A stretch of DNA of 64,000 bases from Rhodamnia argentea (taxonomy: Eukaryota > Streptophyta > Magnoliopsida > Myrtales > Myrtaceae), in contig NC_063150.1 of assembly GCF_020921035.1 (NCBI RefSeq), positions 24,475,826-24,539,825 on the forward strand. The letters are read 5' to 3'. Numbering within the stretch: the first letter of the stretch is position 1; each line of letters begins with the position of its first letter. The notes beneath the pieces were generated by a model, which saw only the letters and a list, made by a program, of their open reading frames with translations, did no database searches and was not told where the DNA came from. A program made the position numbers and the translations under genes. Below are positions 1 through 12,042 of this stretch, one piece after another.

Positions 1-589
1 TAACCCTTGTCGGAATCTAATCTCATTGATCTAGCTCACTTAAGCTCAGCATTTACGATATCCCACCGGCACCAGGCTAAAGCCGTGACTCCCTCATCAA
101 CCACACCGGGGATTGCGGCCCCTCGCCAAGATCCGACGAGGATCGTGGCATCCACATCAATAATTGCAGGCTAAAATTAGTTGAAAGAAGTACATTGACA
201 AATCATCAAAAGATTATAGACTGAATCGGCCAAATTAAAAAGTTTATACCTGAATTGACATCCCTACAATAAGTTTAGGACATTCTCGGTAGTTATTCCC
301 TATGAAAATGGTGACATATCATTAACAAGCTATCTAACAATTGCGAAAAGGAACTCGTTAACGAGTTCTATGGTAGTCATATCTCTATTGTATGAAAAGC
401 GAATCTAACAATGGATTTCAACCTCAAATTTATGTTTCGTTAAACAGTCTTTTTGTTTGTTGATGTATAACACCATACGATACAAATTGAGCAAACTCAT
501 AAAATTTCTCGCTTTCTTAATCTGAATTCAAATTTCTCATCTTGCTATGATTTTAAATTTTCTTGTCAATTAATTGGCATTTTCAAACA

Positions 590-720
590 CGGTGTCCCTC
601 TCCATCTAGCCCACCCCGAGGGAGAGAAAGAGAGGGACCTTTCTGTCCCCCTCGCTCTCCCCCTTCCCCTTCCCCTTCCCCTTCCTTTTTATATACCTAC
701 CTCTTTCTCTCTCGTCTTCA
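590..720 (+). repeat. Purine/pyrimidine-rich low-complexity block with CCCCTT repeat
   Basis: A purine-rich stretch (about 615-638) is followed by a pyrimidine-rich stretch containing a short CCCCTT tandem repeat (about 658-685) and then a TATA-like tttatatacc near 686-696. It could be the remains of a promoter and CT-rich 5' UTR, but no credible coding region follows, so I list only the repeat. Confidence 0.5.
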
Positions 721-2620
721 AGATTTCTACTTTATTTCGGTCATATTCAAGCACTGGACATTTAGAGATCTTCCGTGGGGAGTTCAAGACTTTTTTTTTT
801 TTTTTGGTTGGATTGTCTTTTCTTCTCTCCCTTCCTTTTTTGGGAATTTGTGAGTGTGAATAAATTTCTATGGGTAATTTTGGGTGAATATGAAGACCGG
901 TTCAACCATTCAAAGAGGATATTCGTGATGTGGATCCACAAATTGTTTGAGGTTAGGCCACTGTCCTCTTTCGATTTAGATTCAGGTCTAGATTTAGGAA
1001 TTTTGCTCTCTCGAGCTAGATCTAGATATAAATATGAGAATTCTTTACATGTATTTGATACGTGTTTTTTCAACATATAGATGCTGGTGTTATTGCTCGA
1101 CGACGGTGATGAGGATGTTGAACCTAGACGCACATCGTAAGCCGTTGCAAATGGTGCGAGACTTCTCAACATATTATCATCACTGAATTTAGTGATCGGC
1201 CGCCAAAGACTTGCAATGGCAAATCTATTATTAAATGGCAGGAGTGTGTTTTTAAGCGCAAAATATGCTTTGTTATTTGTTTTTTTTTTGTTATTGCAAT
1301 TATTCCATATTATTTAGGCTTGAAAGCTCTTTTATGTACAACTCGAATATTATCTTGATTAATGAATGGAATATTTCCTTCAATAAAAAAAAAAAAAACT
1401 CCGTCTCTCCGCGTATTAAACTTTTTCTTCTTCCTTCAACACATACGTGCAACTGCTCTATTGAGAGTACCTCGGGTTACCGATTATGCAGGCTATAGAT
1501 TATGCAAAGTTAACACGACGTGTTTAATTTTCGAAGAAATCATTACAAAACTACGAAAATTATAAATCCGCCAATAGCTTAATTAGTGTCTCGATGACAC
1601 CTTCCTTGTAAATAAGTGACGTGGCACGGATATGTATTGTTATCCATGCACCCTATTGACAACCATGTCTAACACATTCTTGATTTTTATCACTAAGCAT
1701 CAATTTTTTCTATACCCGTGTCGATAATTGGAATAGCAAAATGTTCATCGAGACTTCTTTAAATTCGAACGGACCTCGTTCCGGCTGGTCCGATATATGT
1801 AATAAAATATCCTTTTGCTCAGGAATAGGTTGCATCAATCAACATGCTGAGTATATCATATTTGACTCTAGAACTGCCAGCATGCACCAATAGGAGTGGA
1901 AATTTGACGTTCGGGTATGTTAGAATCACAACAATCCAAAATAATCGATTATCTTAAAACATTTCCATCCAAAATTCGGAGAGAATTCCACGCCCTCCAC
2001 CCCCAAAACCATCGGGCAAAAGTACAAAAAGAAAAATGGACTTGTCATCTATGTTTATGGACCGTGAAAAATCCAATTAATTACGTGTATTATGCATTTG
2101 TCTCTTTGGTCACGATGTGAAAGCAGATAATCAATGCCAAAATTCTAGAGATCTCAGGTAATATTGTTTAATTATCTTCTTAATTAACTAATGTTGCGGA
2201 CCGGTCACGACGTAGCCTGGAGGAGAAGGAAGGGTCGAAACCCAATTATGGCCGTAACGGGCACCTTCGATAATTGCCTTAACTTAGTTTATAATCTTGG
2301 TTAGTCTCACCCGTTAATTAATCGAATAAAGTAATGGATAATGGTATTTTATGCTCATGATATTTTATCCTATCGATAAGTACATGTGCAATATAATAAG
2401 GGGACGTGTACGATATCATTATTTGCAAACAGCTAAGAATTGTTATTAAATAGCCCTTTTGATTATTTTAGCTCGTAATATCAGGCAAAACGATTATAAT
2501 ATTCTGCACAATTAAAAAAAAGGAAGAATTCGACACAAAACAATTAAAAAATCAGTAAAATATTACTTTCATGTTTTGTTTTTGTCGTGGATTAACCTAG
2601 TGCATTACAATGGTTTTTGA

Positions 2621-2648
2621 CATCATCATTATTATTATTATTATTATC
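2621..2648 (+). repeat. (ATT)n microsatellite
   Basis: A CATCATC start runs into about seven ATT triplets. It is a simple sequence repeat in intergenic DNA, with no gene association seen. Confidence 0.9.
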
Positions 2649-5477
2649 CTATGTTTTCTTAGGTGTCTCCGAGAAAACTTTTCGGTCATTGGCTTGACCC
2701 TGTTTTTCAGATTGTGTGGCTTTCACTTAAAAAAACAAAATGGGTAAAGGCCAAAAAAAAAAAAAAAAGGTGATGGGTTCCAAAAAAAAAAAGAAAAAGA
2801 AATTGGCGGTGGAAAAATCTTATTTTAGTAAAATAAAAATAAACAAAATAAAAAAAAGGGAGGAAATTCATGAGAAAAGTCCACAAAAGTGGGGGCAAAG
2901 CGTGTAGAATCATGCAGAGACTTTTAACCCGACCTTTGTAATTTAATGTGTTTGGGGTGGGGGACTATTAGTTTTTATGCGTACGCTTTTTTCATGATCT
3001 TATCTATGTGTGTCGAGCCCTAGAAAAGGGACCTACCCTTTTGCTTTCCACTCTCTTAAATTCATTTTTATTAACAATGATTCCGCATAATTATTAAATA
3101 TTTTCCCTCAATTTTATTGCGGGCCACGACGGGGCTCTTGTCTTTTTCTTTTCTTTTTCTTTTTTGTTAAAGTATTTTATCGGAACTTGCATTATTTTCA
3201 ACCTAACCCATCTTCAGATAATGATATTTAATTCGTCCCTCGGAAAAAAATAAAAAAACATATGATTTAAGAGTAGTAGTGGCACACGACAAGTTCTTAC
3301 ATGCTCTCTTGCTTAGGATATTACATAATAATAGGATTAATTTAATAATAATAAAAACATAATAATTATTATAATTACCTCAATAGTTAAATCGCAAGAT
3401 CCAAGCTTTTATTCCGAGGGGCGTTGGGCATGGAGTAGGAGTAGAGTCGAGAAGCGCGTGTGATCTCGCCACGTGGTCAGACCCCACGTGCGACCCCACT
3501 AGTAGTAATTTAGTAAAGCATGTGGCATTTTTGAGTTTTTTTAATTTATTTTCTATTGATTGCAATTTTTTTATTATTATTATTGATTGCGTAGATGACG
3601 TTTTAAGTTATTTAATTATGGTTTTAGGGATTAACTTTTTACATTTCTGTTCCGCGAGTAAAAACCGAGTCAAGATGGTAGAAATGTAATTTTCCTTCCG
3701 TGCTTTAATGTCCGAGTGGGAGCATGCTAGCGAGACGCGAATATATATATATAATTCGATTGATTCCGTGCATTTAATTTCATTGTAAATCAATGTTTTA
3801 AAATGATATAATTCTTTGGGTCGTCCGATTGATAACTTTTAAATATCATTCAGAGATCATCTTTATCATTCATTTTTTTAAGTTATTAATCAAGTTTGAA
3901 TAGTCAAATATGAATAGTTATATGGTCATCGTGTTTCTTAAAATTTTCTATGTGGTCTCGGGAATTACCAATTTTTTAATAGAAATTACTAGTATAATGC
4001 ATGCTTTGTCTTTAATTATCTTTTGCCATTAGATGGTATCTCAAGCCAACTCGATCAGCTGCACTAAACTAAACCTAGGTGTTTTGTGAATCACCTTCAT
4101 GTTGAGTTTAAGAAATAGAAATTATTTCCTTGTTGGCTAGCCTTAGAATTTATACGACATGATATTTTTTTTTTTTTTTGGAATGGAGTGTTCTCCAATT
4201 TTATATGGGTTTGATACAATATTCTATACCCGCTTCACTAAAGTAGCCGAGTACTCGCAGACTGTCATCTCATTCTTGAATGACTACATTGGTAAATCGT
4301 TAAAAAGTATATGATTAAATTGGCACAATCGAAAGTTTTAGGATTAAATTGATAAGTATTCGAAAGGTTTACGACTAAATGAGCCGCCGCAGAATAGGTT
4401 TATGACTTTTCGAATAGTTAGTCCACATTAATTATGTGTCATAAGACATTCGCGTCCACGAATTACTTTATTTAGTCGATCGAATCGCTTGAATCACCAT
4501 GTCACGATGATCTGAATTTCTACGCACGCCAGCTCTCGCTCGGATTGCCAATCTCTTGCCACGCTCGTGCAGCCAAATTTTTGTCCTAATGTCCAGGTAT
4601 ATGCCAAATATTCAAACCCATTAGATATTCATGCGTTGCTTTGTTTCAACGACAATCATGCCGAAAATGAATGAAAACGCACATCAAGAATTGGCCCTTG
4701 GAACGATCTAAACGGCCTCGATCGAAAAGAATTGAGCTGCGACTCCCCAAGAGAAGTCATATATCCAGCTCACTTCACAATATTTCGTGCGGACCTAAGT
4801 TCTTAAATTGGCCTCGTCCTAACTTCAGGATCTCTCATACGTTAAATAGCTGGAGGGTATTTCCCCGCTGTTAGAAAAGAAAAAGATGTGATTGCAATAG
4901 GGATACAGGACATGTGGGTATCGGCATGTTAAAATAAAGAACGCATCTGTGGAGCCTGCTGTCCCTGCATATCAAACAAACAAGTTGTTGAGGACCAACG
5001 AAAATCTTACTATACCCACGAAATTAACCGAAGAGACCAACAAAAATCGAAAATAACTCCCTAAGGTTTTTGCGATTTTCGCTCGGTCTTAAGACGGCGA
5101 AACGATTGTTCGTACGTTGTCGAGTCCACGACTCTGAGGTCGGACGTCCAATTTACGTGACTCGCCGACTCGCGAGTTCAATTGAAAGAACAAGGACGAC
5201 ATTAACGACGGATGGACGGGCCATAGAGACGAGAAGCTACGCGAGGAAGATGAAAGGTAAGGTCGTGTGATCCGAATGCTTTTGATTGTGTGCTCTCTTT
5301 ATGGGCTTGATGATGATGATGATGATAATGTGGACTTGGATTGGGCCTCTTAGCCCACCGAGCCGTGGGCCCTTTTAACTTAATTACTCGTAGTATGAAT
5401 TCAGTCAAGCAAACCAAACATGCTGTAGTTTTTAGAGCTCTTCCATACTTTCTTTTGGCAGAGAAAAGTAATGGAGA

Positions 5478-5668
5478 ACTTACGTTCCATTTATTTTGCG
5501 AAAAATGAATAATTTGAAAAATATTTTTCTAGAAATGTTGTCTAAATATTTTCGTGGATGATGAAAATATTTTTCATGTATTCATTTTTATAAGCGATGG
5601 AAGCGATCATTTATAGAAAAATATTTTCCAAAATCACCTATTTTTCACGAAACAAACGGTGCCTCAGT
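5478..5668. mobile_element. Short MITE with about 50-bp imperfect terminal inverted repeats
   Basis: The left end (about 5478-5530) reads cttacgttccatttattt and continues into gaaaaatattttt. The reverse complement of the right end (about 5615-5668) reads ctgaggcaccgtttgttt followed by gtgaaaaat and ggaaaatattttt. The two ends therefore form an imperfect inverted repeat over most of a roughly 190-bp element. It has no coding capacity. A target-site duplication was not clear. The CCGTTTGTTTCG-type end is common in plant MITEs, but the superfamily is undetermined. Confidence 0.55.
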
Positions 5669-6840
5669 CAAATGCCTTTTTTTTTCCCCCTCGGAAATAT
5701 CGTGTTATGTAGAACGAGAGCCCAAGTTATATTTGTGTTGGTGATTCAAACATTAGACAATTGGAGAGAGACCGAAATTGTTCCGCAATTCTGCATCCAA
5801 GGTTAAAAGTGCTCAAAGGGTGCATGAAAATGCAAATGCATTGAAATTGAGAAGACTATCCTAGAAAGTCCTACATTTATTGTACTTTCATCAATTCAGT
5901 TCTAAATATTTTAATTTTGCCAATTGAATAGTAAACTTTTTCACATTTTATTAATTGGGTATGTCTAGCTAATTTTGGCTAAAAATCGCTGACGTGGATG
6001 TCAAAAGACTCGAACTTGCGGTATGCTCGTGCATTCTAAACCTCTTCACTATCTGGTACAACTTGTTTTCCTAGTATTGTTTGCTCATATGCCTTTGTCA
6101 TGGAGGAATATAACCTTTCACCCTGAGAAGTGAGCTCCCTCATGGTAAAGGTACTTGCTCCTGGTTTTGTTTCCCTCTGATAGTGAGTGATTCCAATTCT
6201 GGTCTTTCCCTTTTCTCTCCAACGGCAGCCCTAATCGCTCGAATAGTAGGAAACTTTATGTTGTTTAGAATCGGAATCCCAGTCTCTTTATCAATATTAT
6301 GCTTTCTGGCAAAGTTAAAGACAAGCTCCTTAGCAGATTATGGCAAAATGCTTAAGAGTTAAAAGCTGAAGAAGCTTAGCTACTGAAACTGAAGTAGTAA
6401 GTGCTCACAAACAGTAAATTAATATGCGATTTGGTGGTAATTCCTTCCATGCCCTTTTTATTGCATCTCCATCTGAATCTTCGAAAACAATTTCGCTTGA
6501 CACAAGCATATGAAGGCATCATAGGGCAATTACAACAAGAGTAAAGCAGTAATTATTTAATAGTTTAGTTTAACATAATTTGGAAAGCATTTTCTACGGT
6601 AAGACTTAGGGTATCGTCTGCATACAGCAAATTGCTAATCATGTTCCTTCTTGTTTTCTATTTGGTTGCAAACGCAATATTTATGTACGAGACACGCGAA
6701 ACTTTCTCCTGCAGCAATCCTTAGCTTAAGTTTTTCTGCAGCAACTTTGTCTCTAACAGGGAATTCGTATCAGAAAACACATCCGCACAACTAAGCTGTA
6801 GAACAACGACAATGGATACATAACTGTACTTGAATAGAAT

Positions 6841-7578
6841 TCTAGAAGCCTTGAGTTAAGTAATGAGCCCATACAATGCCTTTTTTATGTTTATATATGC
6901 CTTATGTTCACTACCAGACTTCACATATCTAGCATGTTGATCAACAAATATCCCTTCTTGCAGGTCACTATGAAAAGAGGCCGATTACATGTCCAATTGG
7001 AAGATAGGCCATGAATTATGAGTTGCTAATGTAATCACCAATCTGATTGTATCATGTCGTGCAACAAGTGCAAAAACTTTTTTACAATACAGACCAAACT
7101 CTTGCTTATGGCCTTGAGCTACTAAGCGAGCCTTGTACTTGTCTACTTTGCCATTTGCTTTCAACTTCGTCCGGCACACCCACTCGACACCAATTGTTTT
7201 GTGCCCTCTAGGAAGATCTATCGACTCCCAAGTATTGTTTCTTTTAATGGCTACAATTTCTTCATCCATTGCATTTCGCCAACTTGATTGTTTTACAGCG
7301 ACGTCGAAAGTTGTAGGATCGCAGTCAGAAGACAGAGCAAGATGTGTAAGTGGGTCTTCAAATTGATCAATTTTAGTTACCTCATAATCAGTCATCCATG
7401 TGGGTCTTCTTTTAACATGTTGCAGCAGTTGTTTAGCTGCAAGGGGACTTTGATGGAGAACTTTTGAGTGATTGTTGACTGCTGCACACGTTCCACGGGT
7501 TGTTTGTCTTTCCTCATCATTGTCAAAGTCTACTAGAATATGGTCTCCAACACTTTCTCGCTCCATGGCCAGGTTCAA
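6841..7578 (-). pseudogene. Copia reverse transcriptase (RVT_2) N-terminal fragment
   Basis: The minus strand encodes about 197 codons from 7578 to 6985. They comprise a linker followed by the start of a Copia reverse transcriptase: RNNTWESIDLPRGHKTIG, then VEWVCRTKL, then KYKARLVAQGHKQEFG, then a decayed FAPVARHDTIR region ending FQLDM. A stop follows. The homology continues as a broken reading to about 6840, with GIFVDQHARYVKSG and KKALYGL. The YVDD catalytic region, RNase H, integrase and gag are absent, so the fragment cannot encode a working polymerase. Confidence 0.85.
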
Positions 7579-7745
7579 TCTTCATCAAAAACTACATCAT
7601 TGACTGATGATGATTTTCTTAGTGATGGGATCATAAAGCTTATAAGCCTTTGATTGATCCCTAAGGTAAAAAAAAAAAAAATGCATTTTTTCTCCCTTGT
7701 CATCTAACTTTTTCCTATTCTGGTCTAAAACACGAGCACAAAATA

Positions 7746-7758
7746 GGCTCTGATACCA
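7746..7758 (-). other. LTR-retrotransposon primer-binding site
   Basis: On the minus strand this reads TGGTATCAGAGCC, the classic initiator methionine tRNA primer site of plant Copia elements. It sits four bases inside a plausible LTR end (…TTACACA) at about 7763. It fixes the orientation of the element as minus, in agreement with the reverse transcriptase fragment. Confidence 0.8.
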
Positions 7759-7977
7759 CTATTGTGTAAAAGGCGCTTAAGCGTAAAAAGAAAGAGGCAC
7801 TCCTAGGGAAATACTTCACTTCTTGATTTTATTCATCCGACAACAAACCTTTTCAATCAGACCATTGACACCAACCGGATAGCTACAAAATAGGAACAAA
7901 AGGAACAAACTTCTATAATCTAGGACTACGACAATAAAATCCTAACAAACTAACAACTTTGATCGATTCTGAAGAAA

Positions 7978-8128
7978 AACCACATTGAATGATTCTAGGC
8001 AACAGGGTCGTGCATACAATTTCGCACTTAAAAAGTACAATTAGAAACCAGAGCCGAAATAAAGAAACCTAGGCAAAAAAAAAAAAGAACTAACTTCTAA
8101 CCACATTGAATGATTCTAGGCAACAGGG
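7978..8128. repeat. Pair of 30-bp direct repeats within the LTR-like segment
   Basis: The same 30-bp string beginning aaccacattgaatgattcta occurs at 7978-8007 and again at 8099-8128, a spacing of 121 bp. On the minus strand both copies start TGTTGCC, as an LTR 5' end might. A partial local duplication or a nested LTR edge would explain this. Confidence 0.75.
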
Positions 8129-11100
8129 ATTACATTGTATGTTAAGTCAAAGTTTAGACATCATTTGTGTCATTATCCCTTCAATTTACCCTGCGCGAGG
8201 GACATGGTGGGAATTCTCCCCAATTGATAGGCAAATTTCCCTTTTTTTTTTTTTAATTACTATTTATAGATGGCAATATGGATCTCTACATAAATCTCGT
8301 CAAGTTAAATTATATGAGTAAAAAAGTTTTTATTTCTTTGCATTTTTAGTTGCGCAAAAGTTGCAACGTCTCGTGAATTTGTATTAGTATTGACATAGAC
8401 ATGCATAATGAGGCTCGCCATTTATGTTAAATCAACTTTCTGTCGCATCCACTAGCGACTCCGAGTGATTCCTACGGGGATCGGTTTGATTCTTGATTCC
8501 ACAATTTTAATATGGAATAACTGGTCAAGTTCCCGGTTCTCCTCAAGAAGCAGCCCCTACCAATTTAGCCGCTCGAGAGCATATTTAGGAACTTTTGAGA
8601 AAGTAAATAAAATGTCTAGTAAAACTAACACTACCGGTTTCCCAGATAACCCGAGAACTGGACTAGGACCGATAAGTTCACAATTTCAAGAGGAAAGCGA
8701 CCCAACCTAAACCGATCACCCTACTGGAACTTACAAAGAGCACTTTGGGTCGCCGCATAGGTGGCTTGTTAGGCTTTAGGTTCAAATTGCCGGGGGATTG
8801 GAACTGATCCCACAAGGCCATTAGCCAAGGCCTCTTGGAACTCGAAAGCTCAAGAAACGTCTCGCTCGAACCCACCCGTAAATAGCTTACCGCTCAAACG
8901 CGTAAATCGTCTCGCGACAAGCCAGCATCGGTAGGCTCGTGGTCATGCTGACAAAATCCGATCAACCTTGATGCTAAGAACTCGTGCTTGTCGATGGCAA
9001 AGAAAGGAAAACAAGAAGAAGAAGAAGATGTCGGTTGAATCCGAGTCACAGCCAACCTTTGGGAATCTCATCCGATCTGCCAAGAGTGCGAAAAATCCGA
9101 GTTGTTACCGACCTTTCTCGCTTAGCCTTCTCGTGAAAATTAAGGTAATCATGTCGACAAACTGTCAATTTCCATGTCCCTCTTTCTCCATCTTTATCCC
9201 GCGAAAGGAAGGAAAAGTCCCACCGTTCACACGTTCCTTTCTCTTTCCTTCCTTTTTTTGTGCGTGCGGGAGTGTGTTTCCCCCATTGTTTTAGACGTTT
9301 CAAATGATGGGTCAAGTTTGTCCCAAAAAAAAAAAAGGAAATTGACGGGTCAAGATTGGTGTCTCCCTCTTGCACACCAACTAAACATAAAATAAAATAA
9401 AAAAAGTTTCCGTAAGAAATGTCCCGTAGAAATGTCCTGAAAACGTGTTAGATAGCCAGCGGGGAAAAGGGTGCGATTTCTATTGCACTGTCTTTCTCCT
9501 GTCATTCGCAAATCCGTGCTGTAGAAATTAAATTTTCTTCTTATTAAATAGGGTTAACACCTAACAAGCTTATTAATCGCGCCTAATAAAGATTGTGATT
9601 TCATTTTGATATTGAAATTGTTAATAACACGAGATAGGCGGCAGTACTTTTGAAACTATGGACATTGGGCATTTGTCTAACGCAATCACTTAAAAAACAC
9701 TTGCGCGTGTGCAGCCATTAGGAATTGCGGCTAGGATCCTAGGATATTATCCATCTTCTCAGAATTTCTATTACAAATTAAATGGTCTTTATATTTTTGG
9801 CCATAGCGATGTTCAAGAGCGGACCGATCGTGCGTGCATTTGAATCGATTTCCAGAACTGGTTCGGATGTTGTTGCGGAAGTAACTAAAAATGTCCAAGA
9901 TATCGCCGGTGTGAAAAGCGAACTTTCGGCACCGGCAGCGGCGAACCGAATAGGTTGCACGAGGCATGCTTCAAACTACAGGAGCTTCGACTAATCAAAC
10001 CATCGGCTATGACGTCTTCCATGAGGGAAAGTTTTGGTCAACGTGGAATATTAGTTTCTTCTCAGCCTAACAAAGCACGATTAAACCCTTAATGGGCCAT
10101 CGTGCGTTGGATTCCATCCCTAAGCGAGAAAAGGACGAGTCAAATGTCAAGGTCTACGTCTCGCTGGCGAGTCGCTTCCCATTGGTTCTTGCATCTCCCA
10201 ATCTCAATAGTCAAAGATCATTTTCATACCGCTCCTTCTCTTCTCCACATCAAGCAATCGTGATTCAGCATATTGAATCCGATTGCGCCCTAATTCTTCT
10301 TTTGGCTCATTAGTATACGAACTTGTTGGTCTACAAATCCGAGTTTTGTACTCACCGTGTCGCCTTCCGAATATGTCCATTTGTCTCACTACCTCTTCTC
10401 TTTCGCTATCACCGCCCGCTTGACTCTTTTTTTGGTGAAATTACGTTCGAAAGTGAATAAATCGGGCATTCCACATGATGTTCGGATCCGACGGAGGAAA
10501 TGAGAACTTTCCCGATTGGGGCTTGATCGACGTCGATCACGTGCACGATCAAATCCGTCTCGAATGCTGTAATCCATGTCATCGGCATCAACCCAGCAAC
10601 ATTAGTTATGGGGATCTTCTTTTCCACCCCGTGATTCCTCCTCCCCTAACTAGAGCATACCACATGGGCGTGTTCGGACTTTAGCGAGATAATATTTCCC
10701 CAAATGGTGAAATACCATTGATTTATCTTGTTAGGGGTTAGAGTCACAATGAACGAATCCATGTCATCTCAAGTAAAGGATAAATTAAAGATCGAAATGT
10801 CGAAAAAGTTAGCATATAATTAAGGAATTCAAGATGTTTTTAGGTTTTTTCTTTATCCATTTGAGAAACAACTCGAGCTGTATCGGTGACCATGGTAGCA
10901 ACTTCCGTGCATCTATTTTTAGGTTCATCCCCGCCCGGTGACGTCAGCCGTGGATGTTCTCCAAATTCAAGCAAAAGCGTCTCTAAAGAAATTTCAATTC
11001 ACATGTGTATCCATGCATTTGAACTTCCCACCAAATGCCAATTTGACTTAAACATTAATATTTTTTTTTTGGGAAAAGAACTTTTCATGTGGGACCACCC

Positions 11101-11770
11101 GAGACTTTTTTTAATTTCACACACGATGGCGAACTTCTCTCCCATCATTTGTGGGGCTATTTGACACAGACAAGAAATGATACAAAATATCGCGCGTCGT
11201 GCTGACATCATCTTATGAAAGAGTTAGGTTAACGGGATACCTTCAAAACACTCGTTAAACAAATTTAACAGTGCAATATTCTATTTTAAAATCACCCCGA
11301 TTAGGCTAATACGTTAACGACCGTAGAGTTTCTCTATTTAATATTCGGAACGTTCCGCACTTGATGTACCTGCTCAGCATAACTCATGTTGTCAGACAAT
11401 GAAGTAATTCTTTTCAACAGCTAGACGTATTGATCCCGTAATGTCTTCTCCCACCTTCACACGATAAATTCATCGTATGAAGCTGTTGTTATCATGGACG
11501 ACTTGTAGAATTAGACAATTCTTAGGAAAAATATGGCTATAAATAAACGACTCATGAAAAACCCAAAAAAAAAAAAAAAAATCCTTGTTTTTTATATAAA
11601 AAAGAAAACTAAAAAACTTTATTAATCTGTGTGCAATGAAAAAATAAACCTTTTTTCTAGTATAATAAATGGAAAAAGAGAATCTCTCTTTCTCTCTATC
11701 TCGTTTCACGTGCGCAGTGGCCGTTACTCCAAAAACAGCGCCGGCTACAAAGGCAGGAAATCAAGAGCCG
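8129..11770. other. Intergenic DNA, no gene recognised
   Basis: No supported gene. Several frames of 60-110 codons exist but are mutually overlapping, low in complexity or without family similarity. The block 8450-8940 is GC-richer than its surroundings and may be old retroelement DNA. The block 9780-10680 is of mixed composition with no recognisable domain. Poly-A/T tracts occur at about 9325, 11061 and 11565. The final part is the distal promoter of the STP13-type gene. Confidence 0.5.
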
Positions 11771-11774
11771 TTGG

Positions 11775-11780
11775 TTGACT
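11775..11780 (+). promoter_or_regulatory. W-box-like TTGACT element
   Basis: TTGACT lies about 105 bp upstream of the TATA box of the STP13-type gene and matches the WRKY core TTGAC[C/T]. Arabidopsis STP13 is known to be induced by pathogens and stress, so a WRKY site would fit. Function here is inferred from sequence only, and such a short motif can occur by chance. Confidence 0.4.
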
Positions 11781-11821
11781 AGCCAGCCGTCGTTAAGAAA
11801 AATCAACGCACGTCAGCGACG

Positions 11822-11829
11822 CCACGTGG
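11822..11829 (+). promoter_or_regulatory. Palindromic G-box CCACGTGG
   Basis: A perfect palindromic G-box lies about 50 bp upstream of the TATA box. Such sites bind bZIP (including ABA-response) and bHLH factors. STP13 is reported to be ABA- and stress-responsive in Arabidopsis, which this site could mediate. The position is good; the regulatory role is inferred. Confidence 0.55.
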
Positions 11830-11879
11830 TCAGATCCTGGAGGTGCTGCCCCACCGGATCGCTCCCCCGATTCCACCTC

Positions 11880-11887
11880 TATATAAA
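11880..11887 (+). promoter_or_regulatory. TATA box of the STP13-type gene
   Basis: TATATAAA lies 156 bp upstream of the start codon at 12043 and is followed by a CT-rich leader typical of plant 5' UTRs. No ATG occurs between the likely transcription start (about 11910-11920) and 12043, so the first AUG is the chosen start. Confidence 0.75.
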
Positions 11888-12042
11888 CCAGGTCCTTCCC
11901 TCCATTTTTCGATCCACACTGCATTTCGTACAGCCCCTGTCCGGGAAGCGTCTCTTCTTTCTACTTCTTCCTCTCCTCACTGCACAATCGAGCTTCGAGC
12001 CCGACGCCTTCAACTCCGTCGGCTCTCGAATCCGGAGTCGCC

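Larger units (their letters stand above)
1..5477. other. Intergenic DNA, no gene recognised
   Basis: I see no host gene here. Open frames are short, lack family motifs and overlap low-complexity runs. The first 170 bases are relatively GC-rich and unlike the AT-rich sequence that follows. Segments near 180-300 and 4260-4440 carry phrases of the form 'tatgattaaattggcac', which look like remnants of small TIR elements; I could not find matching ends. Simple repeats are listed separately. Confidence 0.6.
6600..8128 (-). mobile_element. Decayed Copia-type LTR retrotransposon remnant
   Basis: Read on the minus strand, this region has an LTR-like segment (about 8128-7760), a primer-binding site matching the usual initiator-Met tRNA site (7758-7746), and then, after a large deletion, reverse transcriptase sequence (7578 to about 6840). 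Gag, protease and integrase are missing between the primer-binding site and the polymerase. Further along (about 6640-6600) the minus strand encodes a YADD-like string, which may be the RT active-site region of this element or of another nested one. Outer boundaries are approximate because no second LTR was found. Confidence 0.7.

Noticed and set aside
5300..5330. GATGAT run considered as a coding His/Asp tract
   Set aside because: It is a short microsatellite in intergenic DNA, not within a supported gene.
6600..6640. YADD-like string on the minus strand as a separate functional reverse transcriptase
   Set aside because: Only a few codons are readable. It is surrounded by stops and cannot be assigned to a particular element.
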